Positions 16,846 to 25,735 of a stretch of DNA of 64,000 nt are shown piece after piece. The position numbers were made by a program, and so were the translations under genes. The DNA is taken from contig NZ_CP048815.1 in the NCBI RefSeq assembly GCF_010977555.1, positions 1,728,501 to 1,792,500 on the forward strand. Reading direction: 5' to 3'. This stretch comes from Caulobacter rhizosphaerae. Its GTDB lineage: Bacteria; Pseudomonadota; Alphaproteobacteria; Caulobacterales; Caulobacteraceae. The notes below the pieces were generated by a model. That model worked only from the letters and a program-made list of their open reading frames with translations, was not told the origin of the DNA and ran no database searches. Each line of letters starts with the position of its first letter. The first letter of the stretch is position 1.

Positions 16846-18057
16846 ATGTCCCGATACGACCGCCCCCTTGCTGGAACATTGGTTCGGCCTCTCGATCAGA
16901 TCCCTGTCCTGACCGTGGTTTTTCCGACCTGGAAGCGCCCGGCGGAATTGACCCTGGCGGTCTCCAGCGTGGCGGACCAGATCGACGGCGAACTTGCCGG
17001 CAAGGTGGAGATCATCATCTCGGACAACGCGTCGGGTCCGGAAACCCACGCGGCCTTGCAGCGGCTGAGCGAGACCTACCCATCGGTCAATTACTACATA
17101 CACGCCGAAAACTACGGCGGCATGTACCAGGTCGCCATAGCGCCTCATCGCGCGAGAGGCCGATGGACGTGGGTGTTCGGGGATGATGACGTCCTGGCCC
17201 CGGGAGGACTGAAAGCCGTCCTGGAGGTCCTGGAGAACGATCAGCCCAGTTTCCTGACCATCAACCGGCAGGTCTGGGACATCAGCCTCAGCAAATGCCT
17301 GACGGCGACTCGACACAACCTGCCTGATATGCGGTTCGATACCTTTGTTGATTTTCTGAAGGTATTTGGATTCGACCAACTTAGCTTTTTCACGTCCCAG
17401 GTCTATGACACCGAGCTGGCTAAAGCCTTTGATGTCGAGTCATATCTAGGTTCGCTCTGTCGCTATGCGCAGCTGCCCTATTACCTGGAAGTGTTTTACG
17501 GGCAGCCAACCTTCTATCTCTCGAAGGCGGTGGTCTTGCATCGGTTCGATGCGGACGATTTCTCCGTGCACAGGTCCAACTTCCATAGCTTGGCGACCTC
17601 GCTCCCGGCGCTCGTTCAAGAGGTGGTGGATCGCACGGGGCTGGATCCAGGCCTGCTCGAGCAGATATCCGGCCGGCGGCTGCTGCTGGGGCCGGAGAGC
17701 CGCAGGATAACCTTCGTCGACAACACCTTGCAGAACCTGTGGCGCTGCATGGCGACCGGCATGGAGATTGCCGACGCGGAGTGGGCCGTACTGCATCAGA
17801 TCAGTTCGAAGTGGCGGCCGGATCGCGCCGAGACCTTGGCGGAGATCCATGAAGTCTATCGCAAGATCGCCACCGCGTTCGGGCACTATGAGACGCTTGT
17901 CGCCAACCATCGCACCTGGACCACGCCGGCTGGGCGGACCTATTCGCAAGAGGAAGCCGAGTTGATCGAGCGGGCGGAGGCGGCGATACGGTTCATGCAG
18001 AACAATATCAACGACGCGCGACAGATGGCCTCCGATGTGGCGGGTAGTTTCGACTGA
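16846..18057 (+). CDS. Family 2 glycosyltransferase
   Basis: A 403-aa GT-A fold glycosyltransferase. The N-terminal domain has LTVVFPTWKRPAELTLAVSSV, the nucleotide-binding IIISDNASG and the metal-binding DxD-type motif in WTWVFGDDDVLAPGG; the roughly 270-residue C-terminal half matches nothing I recognise. No membrane helix or signal peptide is seen, so it is probably cytosolic, acting on a polysaccharide, glycan or glycosylated protein. The ATG at 16846 follows GAGAAGG; the upstream GTG at 16807 lies in a hairpin (16799-16805 with 16814-16820). It interrupts the tyrosine-degradation genes, and its codon use is less GC-biased than its neighbours', suggesting insertion. Confidence 0.85.
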   Translation: MSRYDRPLAGTLVRPLDQIPVLTVVFPTWKRPAELTLAVSSVADQIDGELAGKVEIIISDNASGPETHAALQRLSETYPSVNYYIHAENYGGMYQVAIAPHRARGRWTWVFGDDDVLAPGGLKAVLEVLENDQPSFLTINRQVWDISLSKCLTATRHNLPDMRFDTFVDFLKVFGFDQLSFFTSQVYDTELAKAFDVESYLGSLCRYAQLPYYLEVFYGQPTFYLSKAVVLHRFDADDFSVHRSNFHSLATSLPALVQEVVDRTGLDPGLLEQISGRRLLLGPESRRITFVDNTLQNLWRCMATGMEIADAEWAVLHQISSKWRPDRAETLAEIHEVYRKIATAFGHYETLVANHRTWTTPAGRTYSQEEAELIERAEAAIRFMQNNINDARQMASDVAGSFD

Positions 18058-18127
18058 AACGTGCTGTGCTCGGCCGTAGTTTTATTGCACGGAGATGAGC
18101 GGTGGTAAGGCAGTTTTTGAGGTCCGC

Positions 18128-19417
18128 ATGACCGACGCGCTCCAATACCAATCCGGATTCGGCAATCACCTCTCCAGCGAGGCGGTTCCCGGCGCGCTGC
18201 CGGTCGGCCAGAACTCGCCGCAGAAGCCGCCGTTCGGCCTCTATGCCGAGCAGCTGTCGGGCACGGCCTTCACCGCGCCACGCCACGAGAACCGCAGGAG
18301 CTGGCTTTATCGCCTGCGGCCCAGCGCCGGCCACGGGCCTTACGCGCCCTATGTCCAGGACCGGCTGAAGAGCAGCCCGTTCGACGCCGCCGCGCCGACG
18401 CCCAACCGCCTGCGCTGGGACCCGATGGACGTTCCGGCCGAACCGGTCGATTTCGTCGACGGCCTGGTGACGATCGGCGGCAACGGCGACGTGGCGACCC
18501 AGATCGGCATGGCCGCGCACCTCTACCTGGCCAACCGCTCGATGATCGACCGGGTGTTCCAGAACGCCGATGGCGAGTTGCTGGTCGTGCCCCAGCAAGG
18601 GGCCCTGCGCTTCGTCACCGAGTTCGGCCGCATCGACGTCGCGCCGGGCGAGATCGTGGTCATTCCCCGGGGCGTGCGGTTCCGCGTCGAGCTGGACGGT
18701 CCGGCGCGGGGCTATGTCTGCGAGACCTACGGCGCGGCCTTCCGCCTGCCGGAGCTGGGGCCGATCGGCTCGAACGGCCTGGCCAACAGCCGCGACTTCC
18801 TGACCCCCGTCGCCGCCTTCGAGGACCTGGAGCGCCCAACCGAGGTGATCCAGAAGTTCCAGGGCGGCCTGTGGCTGGGAACCTGGGACCACAGCCCGCT
18901 GGACGTGGTGGCCTGGCACGGGAATCTCGCGCCCTACAAGTACGACCTGGCGCGGTTCAACACGATCAACACGGTCAGCTTCGACCACCCGGACCCGTCG
19001 ATCTTCACCGTGCTGACCGCGCCCAGCGAGATTCCGGGCACGGCCAATGTCGACTTCGTGATCTTCCCGCCGCGCTGGATGGTGGCCGAACACACCTTCC
19101 GCCCGCCCTGGTTCCATCGCAACGTGATGAGCGAGTTCATGGGGCTGGTCACCGGCGCCTACGACGCCAAGGCCGGCGGTTTCTCGCCGGGCGGGGCCAG
19201 CCTGCACAACATGATGAGCGACCACGGGCCCGACGTCGCCAGCCACACGGGCGCGACGCAGGCCGAGCTTGCGCCGCACAAGATCGACGGGACCCTGGCC
19301 TTCATGTTCGAAAGCCGCTGGGTGATCCGGCCGACGAAGTTCGCGCTGGAGACTTCCGCGCTTCAGGCCGACTATGACGCCTGCTGGACCGGCTTTCCGA
19401 AGGCCAAGCTGCCCTAG
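18128..19417 (+). CDS. hmgA: Homogentisate 1,2-dioxygenase
   Basis: A 429-aa cupin-type Fe(II) dioxygenase that opens the aromatic ring of homogentisate to give maleylacetoacetate. The N-terminal [19 protein letters not shown], the central [11 protein letters not shown] and the catalytic-domain segments [28 protein letters not shown] (iron ligands His and Glu) and [15 protein letters not shown] are all typical. The ATG at 18128 follows GAGG; the in-frame ATG at 18095 has its GGAG too close. It is probably co-transcribed with fahA 41 bp downstream. Confidence 0.97.
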   Translation: MTDALQYQSGFGNHLSSEAVPGALPVGQNSPQKPPFGLYAEQLSGTAFTAPRHENRRSWLYRLRPSAGHGPYAPYVQDRLKSSPFDAAAPTPNRLRWDPMDVPAEPVDFVDGLVTIGGNGDVATQIGMAAHLYLANRSMIDRVFQNADGELLVVPQQGALRFVTEFGRIDVAPGEIVVIPRGVRFRVELDGPARGYVCETYGAAFRLPELGPIGSNGLANSRDFLTPVAAFEDLERPTEVIQKFQGGLWLGTWDHSPLDVVAWHGNLAPYKYDLARFNTINTVSFDHPDPSIFTVLTAPSEIPGTANVDFVIFPPRWMVAEHTFRPPWFHRNVMSEFMGLVTGAYDAKAGGFSPGGASLHNMMSDHGPDVASHTGATQAELAPHKIDGTLAFMFESRWVIRPTKFALETSALQADYDACWTGFPKAKLP

Positions 19418-19458
19418 GACGCCGGTCGGCCCAACAACGAAGCAAAGAGGAAGCGCCC

Positions 19459-20466
19459 ATGAAGCTTGCGTCCCTGAAGGGCGGCCGCGACGGCCGGCTG
19501 GTGGTGGTCTCCAACGACCTGGCCTGGTTCACCGACGCCGGAACGATCGCGCCGACCCTGCAAGCCGCCCTCGACGACTGGGAGCGCTGCCAGCCGATGC
19601 TGAAGGCCCTGGCCGAAAGCCTCGAGCATGGCGGCGTGCCCCAGGAGCGCTTCCACGAGCACGAGGCCGCCAGCCCCTTGCCCCGAGCCTACCAGTGGAT
19701 CGACGGCAGCGCCTATGTGAACCACGTGCAGCTGGTGCGGCAGGCCCGCGGGGCGGAGATGCCGGAGAGCTTCTGGACCGATCCGCTGATGTACCAGGGC
19801 GCCTCGGACGGCTTCCTGGGGCCGCGCGACACCATCCCCCTGGCCAACTCCGCCTGGGGCTGCGACCTGGAGGGCGAGGTGGCGGTGATCGTCGGCGACG
19901 TGCCGCTGGGGGCGACCCGCGAGGAAGCCCTGGAAGCCATCAGCCTGGTCATGCTGGTCAACGACGTTTCCCTGCGCAACCTGATCCCGGACGAACTGGC
20001 CAAGGGCTTCGGCTTCGTCCAGTCCAAGCCGGCCAGCGCCTTCTCGCCGGTGGCGGTGACGCCGGCCCTGCTGGGCGACGCCTGGAAGGACGGGAAGCTG
20101 CACGGCGAGCTGCTGGTCACCCTGAACGGCGAGGACTTCGGCAAGGCCGACGCCGGGGTCGACATGACCTTCGATTTCGGGACCCTGGTGGCCCACGCCG
20201 CCAAGACCCGCGCCCTGGCGGCCGGCACCATCGTCGGGTCGGGCACCGTCAGCAACCGCGGCCCCGATGGCGGGCCCGGCAAGCCGATCGCCGAGGGCGG
20301 CGTGGGCTATTCGTGCCTGGCCGAACTGCGCACGGTCGAGACCATCCTGGGCGGCGCGCCCAAGACGCCGTTCCTGATGGGCGACGACACGATCCGCATC
20401 GAGATGCGCGACGCCAAGGGACACTCGATCTTCGGCGCCATCGAGCAGACGGTCGAGCGCATTTGA
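19459..20466 (+). CDS. fahA: Fumarylacetoacetase family hydrolase
   Basis: A 335-aa enzyme of the FAH fold, the bacterial short form, which splits fumarylacetoacetate into fumarate and acetoacetate at the end of tyrosine degradation. The metal-binding triad context DLEGEVAVIVGD and VNDVSLRNLIPDELAKGFGFVQSKPASAFSP, and the C-terminal GYSCLAELRTVETI are visible. No maleylacetoacetate isomerase gene follows; the next gene is a Rieske protein whose start overlaps this stop codon. Isomerisation must come from elsewhere or be unnecessary. Confidence 0.94.
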   Translation: MKLASLKGGRDGRLVVVSNDLAWFTDAGTIAPTLQAALDDWERCQPMLKALAESLEHGGVPQERFHEHEAASPLPRAYQWIDGSAYVNHVQLVRQARGAEMPESFWTDPLMYQGASDGFLGPRDTIPLANSAWGCDLEGEVAVIVGDVPLGATREEALEAISLVMLVNDVSLRNLIPDELAKGFGFVQSKPASAFSPVAVTPALLGDAWKDGKLHGELLVTLNGEDFGKADAGVDMTFDFGTLVAHAAKTRALAAGTIVGSGTVSNRGPDGGPGKPIAEGGVGYSCLAELRTVETILGGAPKTPFLMGDDTIRIEMRDAKGHSIFGAIEQTVERI

Positions 20467-20849
20467 GCCAAGGGGCCGCGCCCGAAGCCGAGTCCGTCGG
20501 GCGGGTCTGGGTCACGCCGGCCGGCGTGACCCTGGGTCCGCTCGACCAGATCGCCGATCCGGGGGCGCGAAACTATGTGCTGCAGATCGGCGACAAGCGC
20601 TTTCACGGCTTCGTGGTGCGCCGGGGCGAGGCGGCGTTCGGCTATGTCGACCGCTGCCCGCACGCCGGCCTGCCGCTGGCCCAGGTGCTGGACCGCTACC
20701 TGACCGACGACGGCCAACTGATCGCCTGCTCCTGGCACGGGGCGCTGTTCCAGCCGGAGACAGGCGTCTGCGTCGGCGGGCCTTGCGTCGGGGCGCGGCT
20801 GTCGCCCTGGCCGGTGCGGGTGGAGGACGGGCGGATCGTCACGGCCTGA
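20463..20849 (+). CDS. Rieske [2Fe-2S] protein
   Basis: A 128-aa single-domain Rieske protein. The cluster ligands are Cys65-x-His67 in RCPHAGLPL and Cys89-x2-His92 in CSWHGALF, followed by the third Rieske motif region GVCVGGPCVGARL. No other domain or membrane helix is present, so it is likely a soluble ferredoxin-like electron carrier or regulatory subunit. It begins with a TTG that overlaps the fahA stop (TTGA), so translation is probably coupled. Position suggests a role linked to aromatic catabolism, but no oxygenase partner is in the window. Confidence 0.88.
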   Translation: MSQGAAPEAESVGRVWVTPAGVTLGPLDQIADPGARNYVLQIGDKRFHGFVVRRGEAAFGYVDRCPHAGLPLAQVLDRYLTDDGQLIACSWHGALFQPETGVCVGGPCVGARLSPWPVRVEDGRIVTA

Positions 20850-20955
20850 GGCCTGCACGGAAACTCCATGCCGTCTCTCCCGTCCGTGGAAACCCGCGCC
20901 ACGATCACAGGACGGCGCGCCCCTAGTCTGCTCCGACGGAACAGGGAGCCGACCG

Positions 20956-21156
20956 ATGCCTTTCGCCCAGGTGCAGATGAACGACTACGCCGTGGTCATC
21001 CACGCGGGCAACGACGCCTGGACTTGGCAGGTGATGGATTTCGACGCCAGGGTCGCCGCCAGCGGCGAGGCGCCAGACCGCGAGAGCGCCTGGCGCAGCG
21101 GCCTGTTCGCCGCCGGGGCGGTCGGTAGCCTGGCTCGGATTGGCCGCCGGCTCTGA
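20956..21156 (+). CDS. Small conserved-type hypothetical protein (66 aa)
   Basis: A short frame with a good start (AGGGAG upstream of the ATG). The protein begins MPFAQVQMNDYAVVIHAGNDAWTWQVMDFDARVAASGEAPDRESAW; the pattern (a beta-strand pair, then a short helix) is like the small soluble proteins that assist responses in alphaproteobacteria, but I do not recognise a family. It has normal codon use and no signal peptide. The function is unknown. About 240 bp of gene-free DNA follows. Confidence 0.55.
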   Translation: MPFAQVQMNDYAVVIHAGNDAWTWQVMDFDARVAASGEAPDRESAWRSGLFAAGAVGSLARIGRRL

Positions 21157-21397
21157 GCTTCGGGCCAGGCGACAGGCAAAAGAAAGGCCGCCTTCCACAG
21201 GAGAGAAGACGGCCGAAGTCGCATAGGAGGAAACGCCCAGAAGGGCTGAAACCTCTATAGCGGAAGATTGCTTTCGTGACAACGTTGTCATAGAATTTTT
21301 TTCAGGCAGAGCTGAAAACCGTCGCCGTGTCGGCCGAACCGCCTTGGCGCGGGCTTCGCGGGCCGTCAGACTCGGTCCGATTCAGACGGAGACGCCC

Positions 21398-21946
21398 GTG
21401 AGCCTGACCCTCCGCCTCGCCGTTCCCGAGGACCTGCCGGAGCTGCGCACGTTGATGAACGCGTCCATCGGCGAACTGCTCAGGCCCTTCCTGACGCCGG
21501 ACGCGGTGGCGGCCTCGTTCGACATCATGGGGCTGGACAGCCAGCTGGTCGCAGACGGGACCTATTTCGTGGTCGAGGACGACGGAGCGCTTGCCGGTTG
21601 CGGCGGCTGGAGCCGGCGGGCCACGCTGTTTGGCGGCGATCATTCGACGGGACGCGACGCGGCCCTGCTGGACCCGGCGCGCGATGCGGCTCGGGTGCGG
21701 GCGATGTACACCCATCCCGACCATGTCCGCAAAGGCGTGGGCCGGCTGATCCTGGAGGCCTGCGAGGCCGCGGCGGCCGGGGAGGGGTTCGTCCGCTGCG
21801 AACTGGCCGGAACGCTCGCCGGCGAGCCCCTGTACCGCGCCTGCGGCTATCGGGAGATCGAGCGGTTTACCGCGCCGACGTCCCGCGGGGTCGAGGTGCC
21901 GCTGGTGCGGATGGGCAAGGCGCTGGCGGGCGCCGTTTCCCGATAG
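21398..21946 (+). CDS. GNAT family N-acetyltransferase
   Basis: A 182-aa GNAT enzyme: N-terminal RLAVPEDLPELRTLMNASI, the central strand YFVVEDDGALAGCGGWSRR, and the acetyl-CoA-binding motif A region ARVRAMYTHPDHVRKGVGRLILEACE (the V/I-x-x-x-x-R/K-x-G-x-G/A loop). It transfers an acetyl group to an unknown amine substrate. The start is a GTG 7 nt after GGAG; the frame is open further upstream without similarity. It shares a bidirectional terminator with the convergent flagellin gene. Confidence 0.88.
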   Translation: MSLTLRLAVPEDLPELRTLMNASIGELLRPFLTPDAVAASFDIMGLDSQLVADGTYFVVEDDGALAGCGGWSRRATLFGGDHSTGRDAALLDPARDAARVRAMYTHPDHVRKGVGRLILEACEAAAAGEGFVRCELAGTLAGEPLYRACGYREIERFTAPTSRGVEVPLVRMGKALAGAVSR

Positions 21947-21948
21947 AA

Positions 21949-21976
21949 AAAGGGCGGGTCCTAGGACCCGCCCTTT
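21949..21976. terminator. Bidirectional terminator between GNAT gene and flagellin
   Basis: A perfect 28-bp palindrome (AAAGGGCGGGTCCT and its complement) in the 54-bp convergent gap, with A and T tracts at both edges. It can serve both strands. Confidence 0.9.
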
Positions 21977-22000
21977 CTTACGCTACTCGGTACGCTGGTC

Positions 22001-22822
22001 TTAGCGGAACAGGCTGAGGATCGACGACGAAGACTGGTTCGCGATCGACAGCGCCTGGATGCCCAACTGCTGCTTGGTTTGCAGCGACTGCAGCTTGGCG
22101 CTTTCCTTGGCCAGGTCGGCGTCGACCAGGTTGCCCACGCCCGCGTCGAGGCTGTCTTGCAGCTTGCCGACGAAGGTCAGGTGGGTGTCCAGGCCGGTCG
22201 AGCTGGTGCCCAGCGAGGCCAGCTTGTTGGTCGCCGTGCCCAGGGCGTTGCTGACGGTGGTGATCATCGTCTTGGCCGCGGCGGCCGTCGTGAACGACGA
22301 CGTCGCCGTCAGACCCAGGCCGGCCAGCGACAGGGTCTTGGCGTTGACGGTGAACTGCGAACCGTCCGAGTTGGCCAGGAAGGCCAGCTTGGTGGTCGAA
22401 CCGTCGGCGATCGAGACGCCGTTGAACTTGGCGTTGGTGACGGCCTTGGTGATCTGGTCGCGCAGGCTGTCGAAGTCCGACTTCAGGGCGTTGAACGAAG
22501 CGGTGTTCAGCGAGGTGTCGGAAGCGGCCAGGGCCTTTTCCTTCATCTTGCCCAGCAAGTCGGTGACCGTGTCGCCCGCGGCCAGGGCCACGTCGATGGT
22601 CGATTGGCCGCGCTGGAGCGAGTCCTTCACGGCGTTCATCGAGCTGGCGGTCGAGGACTGCGTCTTGGCGATAGCCCAGATCGCGCCGTTGTCCTTGGCG
22701 TTGCCGACCTTCTTGCCGGTGTTGATGCGCTGCTGCGTGACCTGAAGTTCGGCGTTGGTGCTGTTCAGGTTTTGCAGGGCGATCATCGCGCCCGAGTTCG
22801 TATTGATGCTGTTCAGAGCCAT
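22001..22822 (-). CDS. Flagellin, 273 aa (copy A)
   Basis: A short alphaproteobacterial flagellin. The conserved N-terminal D0/D1 helix ([35 protein letters not shown]) and C-terminal helix ([34 protein letters not shown]) flank a small variable core. The length and style match the 25/27-kDa flagellins (FljK/L/M/N/O type) of Caulobacter, exported by the flagellar type III system. The start is the ATG at 22822; upstream in-frame ATGs lack the conserved N-terminus. About 94% of residues match copy B next to it. The leader contains two small hairpins also found in front of copy B. I could not decide which flj gene this is. Confidence 0.95.
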   Translation of the reverse strand: MALNSINTNSGAMIALQNLNSTNAELQVTQQRINTGKKVGNAKDNGAIWAIAKTQSSTASSMNAVKDSLQRGQSTIDVALAAGDTVTDLLGKMKEKALAASDTSLNTASFNALKSDFDSLRDQITKAVTNAKFNGVSIADGSTTKLAFLANSDGSQFTVNAKTLSLAGLGLTATSSFTTAAAAKTMITTVSNALGTATNKLASLGTSSTGLDTHLTFVGKLQDSLDAGVGNLVDADLAKESAKLQSLQTKQQLGIQALSIANQSSSSILSLFR

Positions 22823-22836
22823 TTCGGCGATTTCCC

Positions 22837-22882
22837 ATTCAAGGTGTCCGACGTCATTTTGACAGCCGGGAGCATTTTGCTC
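22837..22882 (-). promoter_or_regulatory. Conserved flagellin 5' leader with two hairpins (copy A)
   Basis: On the minus strand the leader holds GAGCAAAATGCTC (22882-22870) and GTCAAAATGAC (22863-22853), both perfect small stem-loops. A CGTCGGACACCTTGAAT stretch then leads to the ribosome binding region. The same order and sequence occur before flagellin copy B. In Caulobacter crescentus the flagellin leader is the target of post-transcriptional control by FlbT; this may be the equivalent element. Confidence 0.7.
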
Positions 22883-23130
22883 ATCGCCAGCATCCACGGT
22901 CGTGCTTTCGATAAAGTAAAAGTGTCGCAGCTAATTTCGCGGGGTGGATAATGCCTCGTTAGTCATTTCGATTCGGCGAAAGTCGTGACCCTGAATCGAG
23001 TTCATTTGACCGAGAGTCCTGCCGTCGGTTCTTGATTTTGCGTCGACTCTGTCGGCGGTCCGACTGTTCCTGAAAACACCCTGTCGCTGCGGCGCGTCGC
23101 TCGGGCGGCGAGTCTTGCCGGACCGGACAA

Positions 23131-23161
23131 AAGAAAAGGGCGGGTCCGATGGACCCGCCCT
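23131..23161 (-). terminator. Intrinsic terminator of flagellin copy B
   Basis: A 10-12 bp stem (GGGCGGGTCC with GGACCCGCCC, loop GAT) directly after the gene, with an A-rich tract on the plus strand (T-rich for the minus transcript). Its arms resemble those of the terminator of copy A, as expected from duplication. Confidence 0.87.
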
Positions 23162-23190
23162 CAAGATGCTGAACTCGAAGTCCGAACCGC

Positions 23191-24012
23191 TTAGCGGAAC
23201 AGGCTGAGGACAGACTGGGTCGACTGGTTGGCGATCGACAGCGCCTGCACGCCCAGCTGCTGCTTGGTCTGCAGCGATTGCAGCTTGGCGCTTTCCTTGG
23301 CCAGGTCGGCGTCGACCAGATTGCCCACGCCGGCGTCGAGGCTGTCCTGCAGCTTGCCGACGAAGGTCAGGTGGGTGTCCAGGCCGGTCGAGCTGGTGCC
23401 CAGCGAGGCTAGCTTGTTGGTCGCCGTGCCCATGGCGGTCGAGACCGTGGCGATCATCGTCTTGGCCGCGGCGGCCGTCGTGAACGACGAGGTGGCCGTC
23501 AGGCCCAGGCCGGCCAACGACAGGGTCTTGGCGTTGACCGTGAACTGCGTGCCGTCCGAGTTGGCCAGGAAGGCCAGCTTGGTGGTCGAGCCGTCGGCGA
23601 TCGAGACGCCGTTGAACTTGGCGTTGGTGACGGCTTTGGTGATCTGGTCGCGCAGGCTGTCGAAGTCCGACTTCAGGGCGTTGAACGAAGCGGTGTTCAG
23701 CGAGGTGTCGGAAGCGGCCAGGGCCTTTTCCTTCATCTTGCCCAGCAGGTCGGTGACCGTGTCGCCCGCGGCCAGGGCCACGTCGATGGTCGACTGGCCG
23801 CGTTGCAGCGAGTCCTTCACCGCGTTCAGCGAGCTGGCGGTCGAGGACTGCACCTTGGCGGTGGCCCAGATCGCACCGTTGTCCTTGGCGCTGCTGATCT
23901 TCTTGCCGGTATTGATGCGTTGTTGCGTGACCTGAAGTTCGCTGTTGGTGCTGTTCAGGTTCTGCAGGGCGATCATCGCGCCCGAGTTGGTATTGACGCT
24001 ATTCAGCGGCAT
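23191..24012 (-). CDS. Flagellin, 273 aa (copy B)
   Basis: Second tandem flagellin, same length and architecture as copy A; differences cluster near the N-terminal turn ([10 protein letters not shown] against [10 protein letters not shown]), mid-core and the last ten residues ([10 protein letters not shown]). The central 130 residues are almost identical, suggesting recent duplication or gene conversion. Multiple flagellins assembled in order along the filament are typical of Caulobacter. Each copy has its own leader and terminator, so they are separate transcription units. No sigma-54 -24/-12 element was recognised by eye. Confidence 0.95.
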   Translation of the reverse strand: MPLNSVNTNSGAMIALQNLNSTNSELQVTQQRINTGKKISSAKDNGAIWATAKVQSSTASSLNAVKDSLQRGQSTIDVALAAGDTVTDLLGKMKEKALAASDTSLNTASFNALKSDFDSLRDQITKAVTNAKFNGVSIADGSTTKLAFLANSDGTQFTVNAKTLSLAGLGLTATSSFTTAAAAKTMIATVSTAMGTATNKLASLGTSSTGLDTHLTFVGKLQDSLDAGVGNLVDADLAKESAKLQSLQTKQQLGVQALSIANQSTQSVLSLFR

Positions 24013-24026
24013 CCGACGTATTCCTA

Positions 24027-24071
24027 TTCAAGGTGTCCGACGTCATTTTGACGGTCGAGAGCATTTTGCTC
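24027..24071 (-). promoter_or_regulatory. Conserved flagellin 5' leader with two hairpins (copy B)
   Basis: Minus-strand GAGCAAAATGCTC (24071-24059) and GTCAAAATGAC (24052-24042) match those before copy A, as does the adjoining CGTCGGACACCTTGAAT. Upstream sequences diverge at once beyond the first hairpin, so the element itself is what is conserved. Confidence 0.7.
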
Positions 24072-24296
24072 GTGATCAGGATGTCGGCTGCCTGTTTAAA
24101 ATGGATGAACCCGGAACTTCATGCTTGAGAAGAACTGCCGGGGTGGGAAAAATCTGCAGCGTTATATTCTTCGGGTTGGGGTTGTGTGTCGATTTGACGC
24201 AATAACGGCCTGAGCCAGCCGCCGTCTTGGGTTGCCGCAACTCACGGGCCGAAGGCCGGCCGCCGCCGCCTGCGGCCAAATGTCCGCCGACAGACG

Positions 24297-24641
24297 TCAG
24301 GCGCACAGCCGCTGCGGCGCCACGTCGCGGTCGTCGGCCTCGAAAAGGTCGAAGGCCTCTTCCCAGGCGGCCTGTCGCGAGGCGCGCAGGGCCGCGTCAT
24401 CGATGATCCGCACGATCTGGTCCTCGCGATCGTTCCACACCAGGCTGATGTCGGCGGCGCGCTCGGCGTCGCGGCCCAGCAGCAGGATGATGTCGGGCCG
24501 TAGCACCCGCTCGGGGCTCAGCCGCATCAGGGTGCGCCCACCGCCGAGATCGCGATGGATGTCGGCGAAGTCGAGCACGGCCGAGATCATGGCGGCGCTG
24601 ACGGGGGCGACGTGCCAATCCTGGGCGAGAAGACGGGTCAT
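24297..24641 (-). CDS. Hypothetical protein (114 aa)
   Basis: An acidic soluble protein, no signal peptide or membrane helix. It starts MTRLLAQDWHVAPVSAAMISAVLDFADIH and has a conserved-looking centre, LSPERVLRPDIILLLGRDAERAADISLVW. I do not recognise the family. The ATG at 24641 has GGAG 8 nt upstream; a TTG start at 24713 is possible but weak. It is divergent from the WYL regulator gene at 24737, which may control it. Confidence 0.6.
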   Translation of the reverse strand: MTRLLAQDWHVAPVSAAMISAVLDFADIHRDLGGGRTLMRLSPERVLRPDIILLLGRDAERAADISLVWNDREDQIVRIIDDAALRASRQAAWEEAFDLFEADDRDVAPQRLCA

Positions 24642-24736
24642 GGGCTGGGCTCCAGATCGGGTGTTCTGTGCGGCGGGTTCTTGAGTCTCGCTTTTGAAGG
24701 TGTGCTGCGTCAAAAACGGTCGTATAAAATTCGGCC

Positions 24737-25717
24737 ATGCGACACGACAAGGCGACCCGACTGCTGGACCTAGCCCGGATGCTGGCCGGATCGTCCGAAG
24801 GCCTGACCTTGGACGAGATGGCCCGCGCCATGGGCGTGGGCCGGCGCACGGCCGAGCGGATGCGCGACGCGGTCTGGGCCGCCTTCCCGCAGATGGAGGC
24901 GATCGAGGATCCCCCGACCAAGCGCTTCCGCATCCCGTCAGGTCTGGATAGTCTGTTCCAGACCCCGACCGCCGAGGAACTGGCGGCCCTACGCACCGCC
25001 GCCGACAGCTACGCCGCCGGCGGGGCCGAGGGGCGGGCGGCGGCCCTCTACGCTCTGGAGCGCAAGCTGCTGTCGGCCCTGCGCGGCGCGGCGCGGCGCA
25101 AGGTGGCTCCGGACGTCGAGGCCCTCGTCCAGGCCGAAACCATAGCCGTCCATCCCGGCCCCCGCCCGTTCGAGAGCGAGCAGGTGTTGAGCGCCATCCG
25201 CACGGCCGTGAAGGGCCTTCAGGCCTTGTCGTTCCGCTACGAGGGCGGCAGTGCGCCAGGCCGGACCCGCAAGGTCACGCCCCTGGGCATCCTGTTCGGC
25301 CACAGCAACTATCTGGTGGCGACCGAAGGCCGGGACCCCAGGCCCCGAACCTTCCGCCTGGATCGCATGCAGGCCGTGGCGGCGCTGGACGAGCCGGCGC
25401 CGCCGCCGGCCGACTTCTCGCTGCAGGCCTTCGCCGACGAGAGCTTTGGCATCTACCACGGCCAGATCGAGGACGTGGTCCTGCGCATCGGCCCCAGCCG
25501 GGCCGAGGACGCCCTGCGCTGGCGCTTCCATCCCAACCAGGTCGTGACCCAGGACCCGGACGGCTCGGTCACCGTGGCCTTCCTGGCCAGCGGCATGCTG
25601 GAGCTGTCCTGGCATCTATTCACCTGGGGCGACGCGGTGGAGATCGTCTCGCCGCCGGGGCTGCGCGAGATGATGGTCGAGGAACTGAAGACGGCGCTGA
25701 AGGCGCACGAGGGCTGA
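24737..25717 (+). CDS. WYL-domain transcriptional regulator (YafY/DeoR-like)
   Basis: A 326-aa regulator with an N-terminal winged HTH (ATRLLDLARMLAGSSEGLTLDEMARAMGVGRRTAERMRDAV), a WYL domain in the middle (about 165-235, FRLDRMQAVAALD at its end) and the WCX C-terminal domain (ALRWRFHPNQVVTQDPDGSVTVAFLASGMLELSWHLFTWGDAVEIVSPPGLREMM). WYL domains bind small ligands or nucleic acid and often report DNA damage or nucleotide state. The target is unknown; the divergent hypothetical gene is the simplest candidate. Confidence 0.9.
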   Translation: MRHDKATRLLDLARMLAGSSEGLTLDEMARAMGVGRRTAERMRDAVWAAFPQMEAIEDPPTKRFRIPSGLDSLFQTPTAEELAALRTAADSYAAGGAEGRAAALYALERKLLSALRGAARRKVAPDVEALVQAETIAVHPGPRPFESEQVLSAIRTAVKGLQALSFRYEGGSAPGRTRKVTPLGILFGHSNYLVATEGRDPRPRTFRLDRMQAVAALDEPAPPPADFSLQAFADESFGIYHGQIEDVVLRIGPSRAEDALRWRFHPNQVVTQDPDGSVTVAFLASGMLELSWHLFTWGDAVEIVSPPGLREMMVEELKTALKAHEG

Positions 25718-25735
25718 CGCCGTAGCGCAGAGCGG

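Noticed and set aside
21180..21240. Hairpin GGCCGCCTT/AAGACGGCC flanked by an A-rich tract
   Set aside because: It would only be a terminator for a minus-strand transcript, and no minus-strand gene precedes it.
22823..24296. Sigma-54 promoters before the flagellin genes
   Set aside because: No GG-N10-GC spacing with a plausible TGGCAC/TTGC context could be found by eye on the minus strand. They may be present but degenerate.
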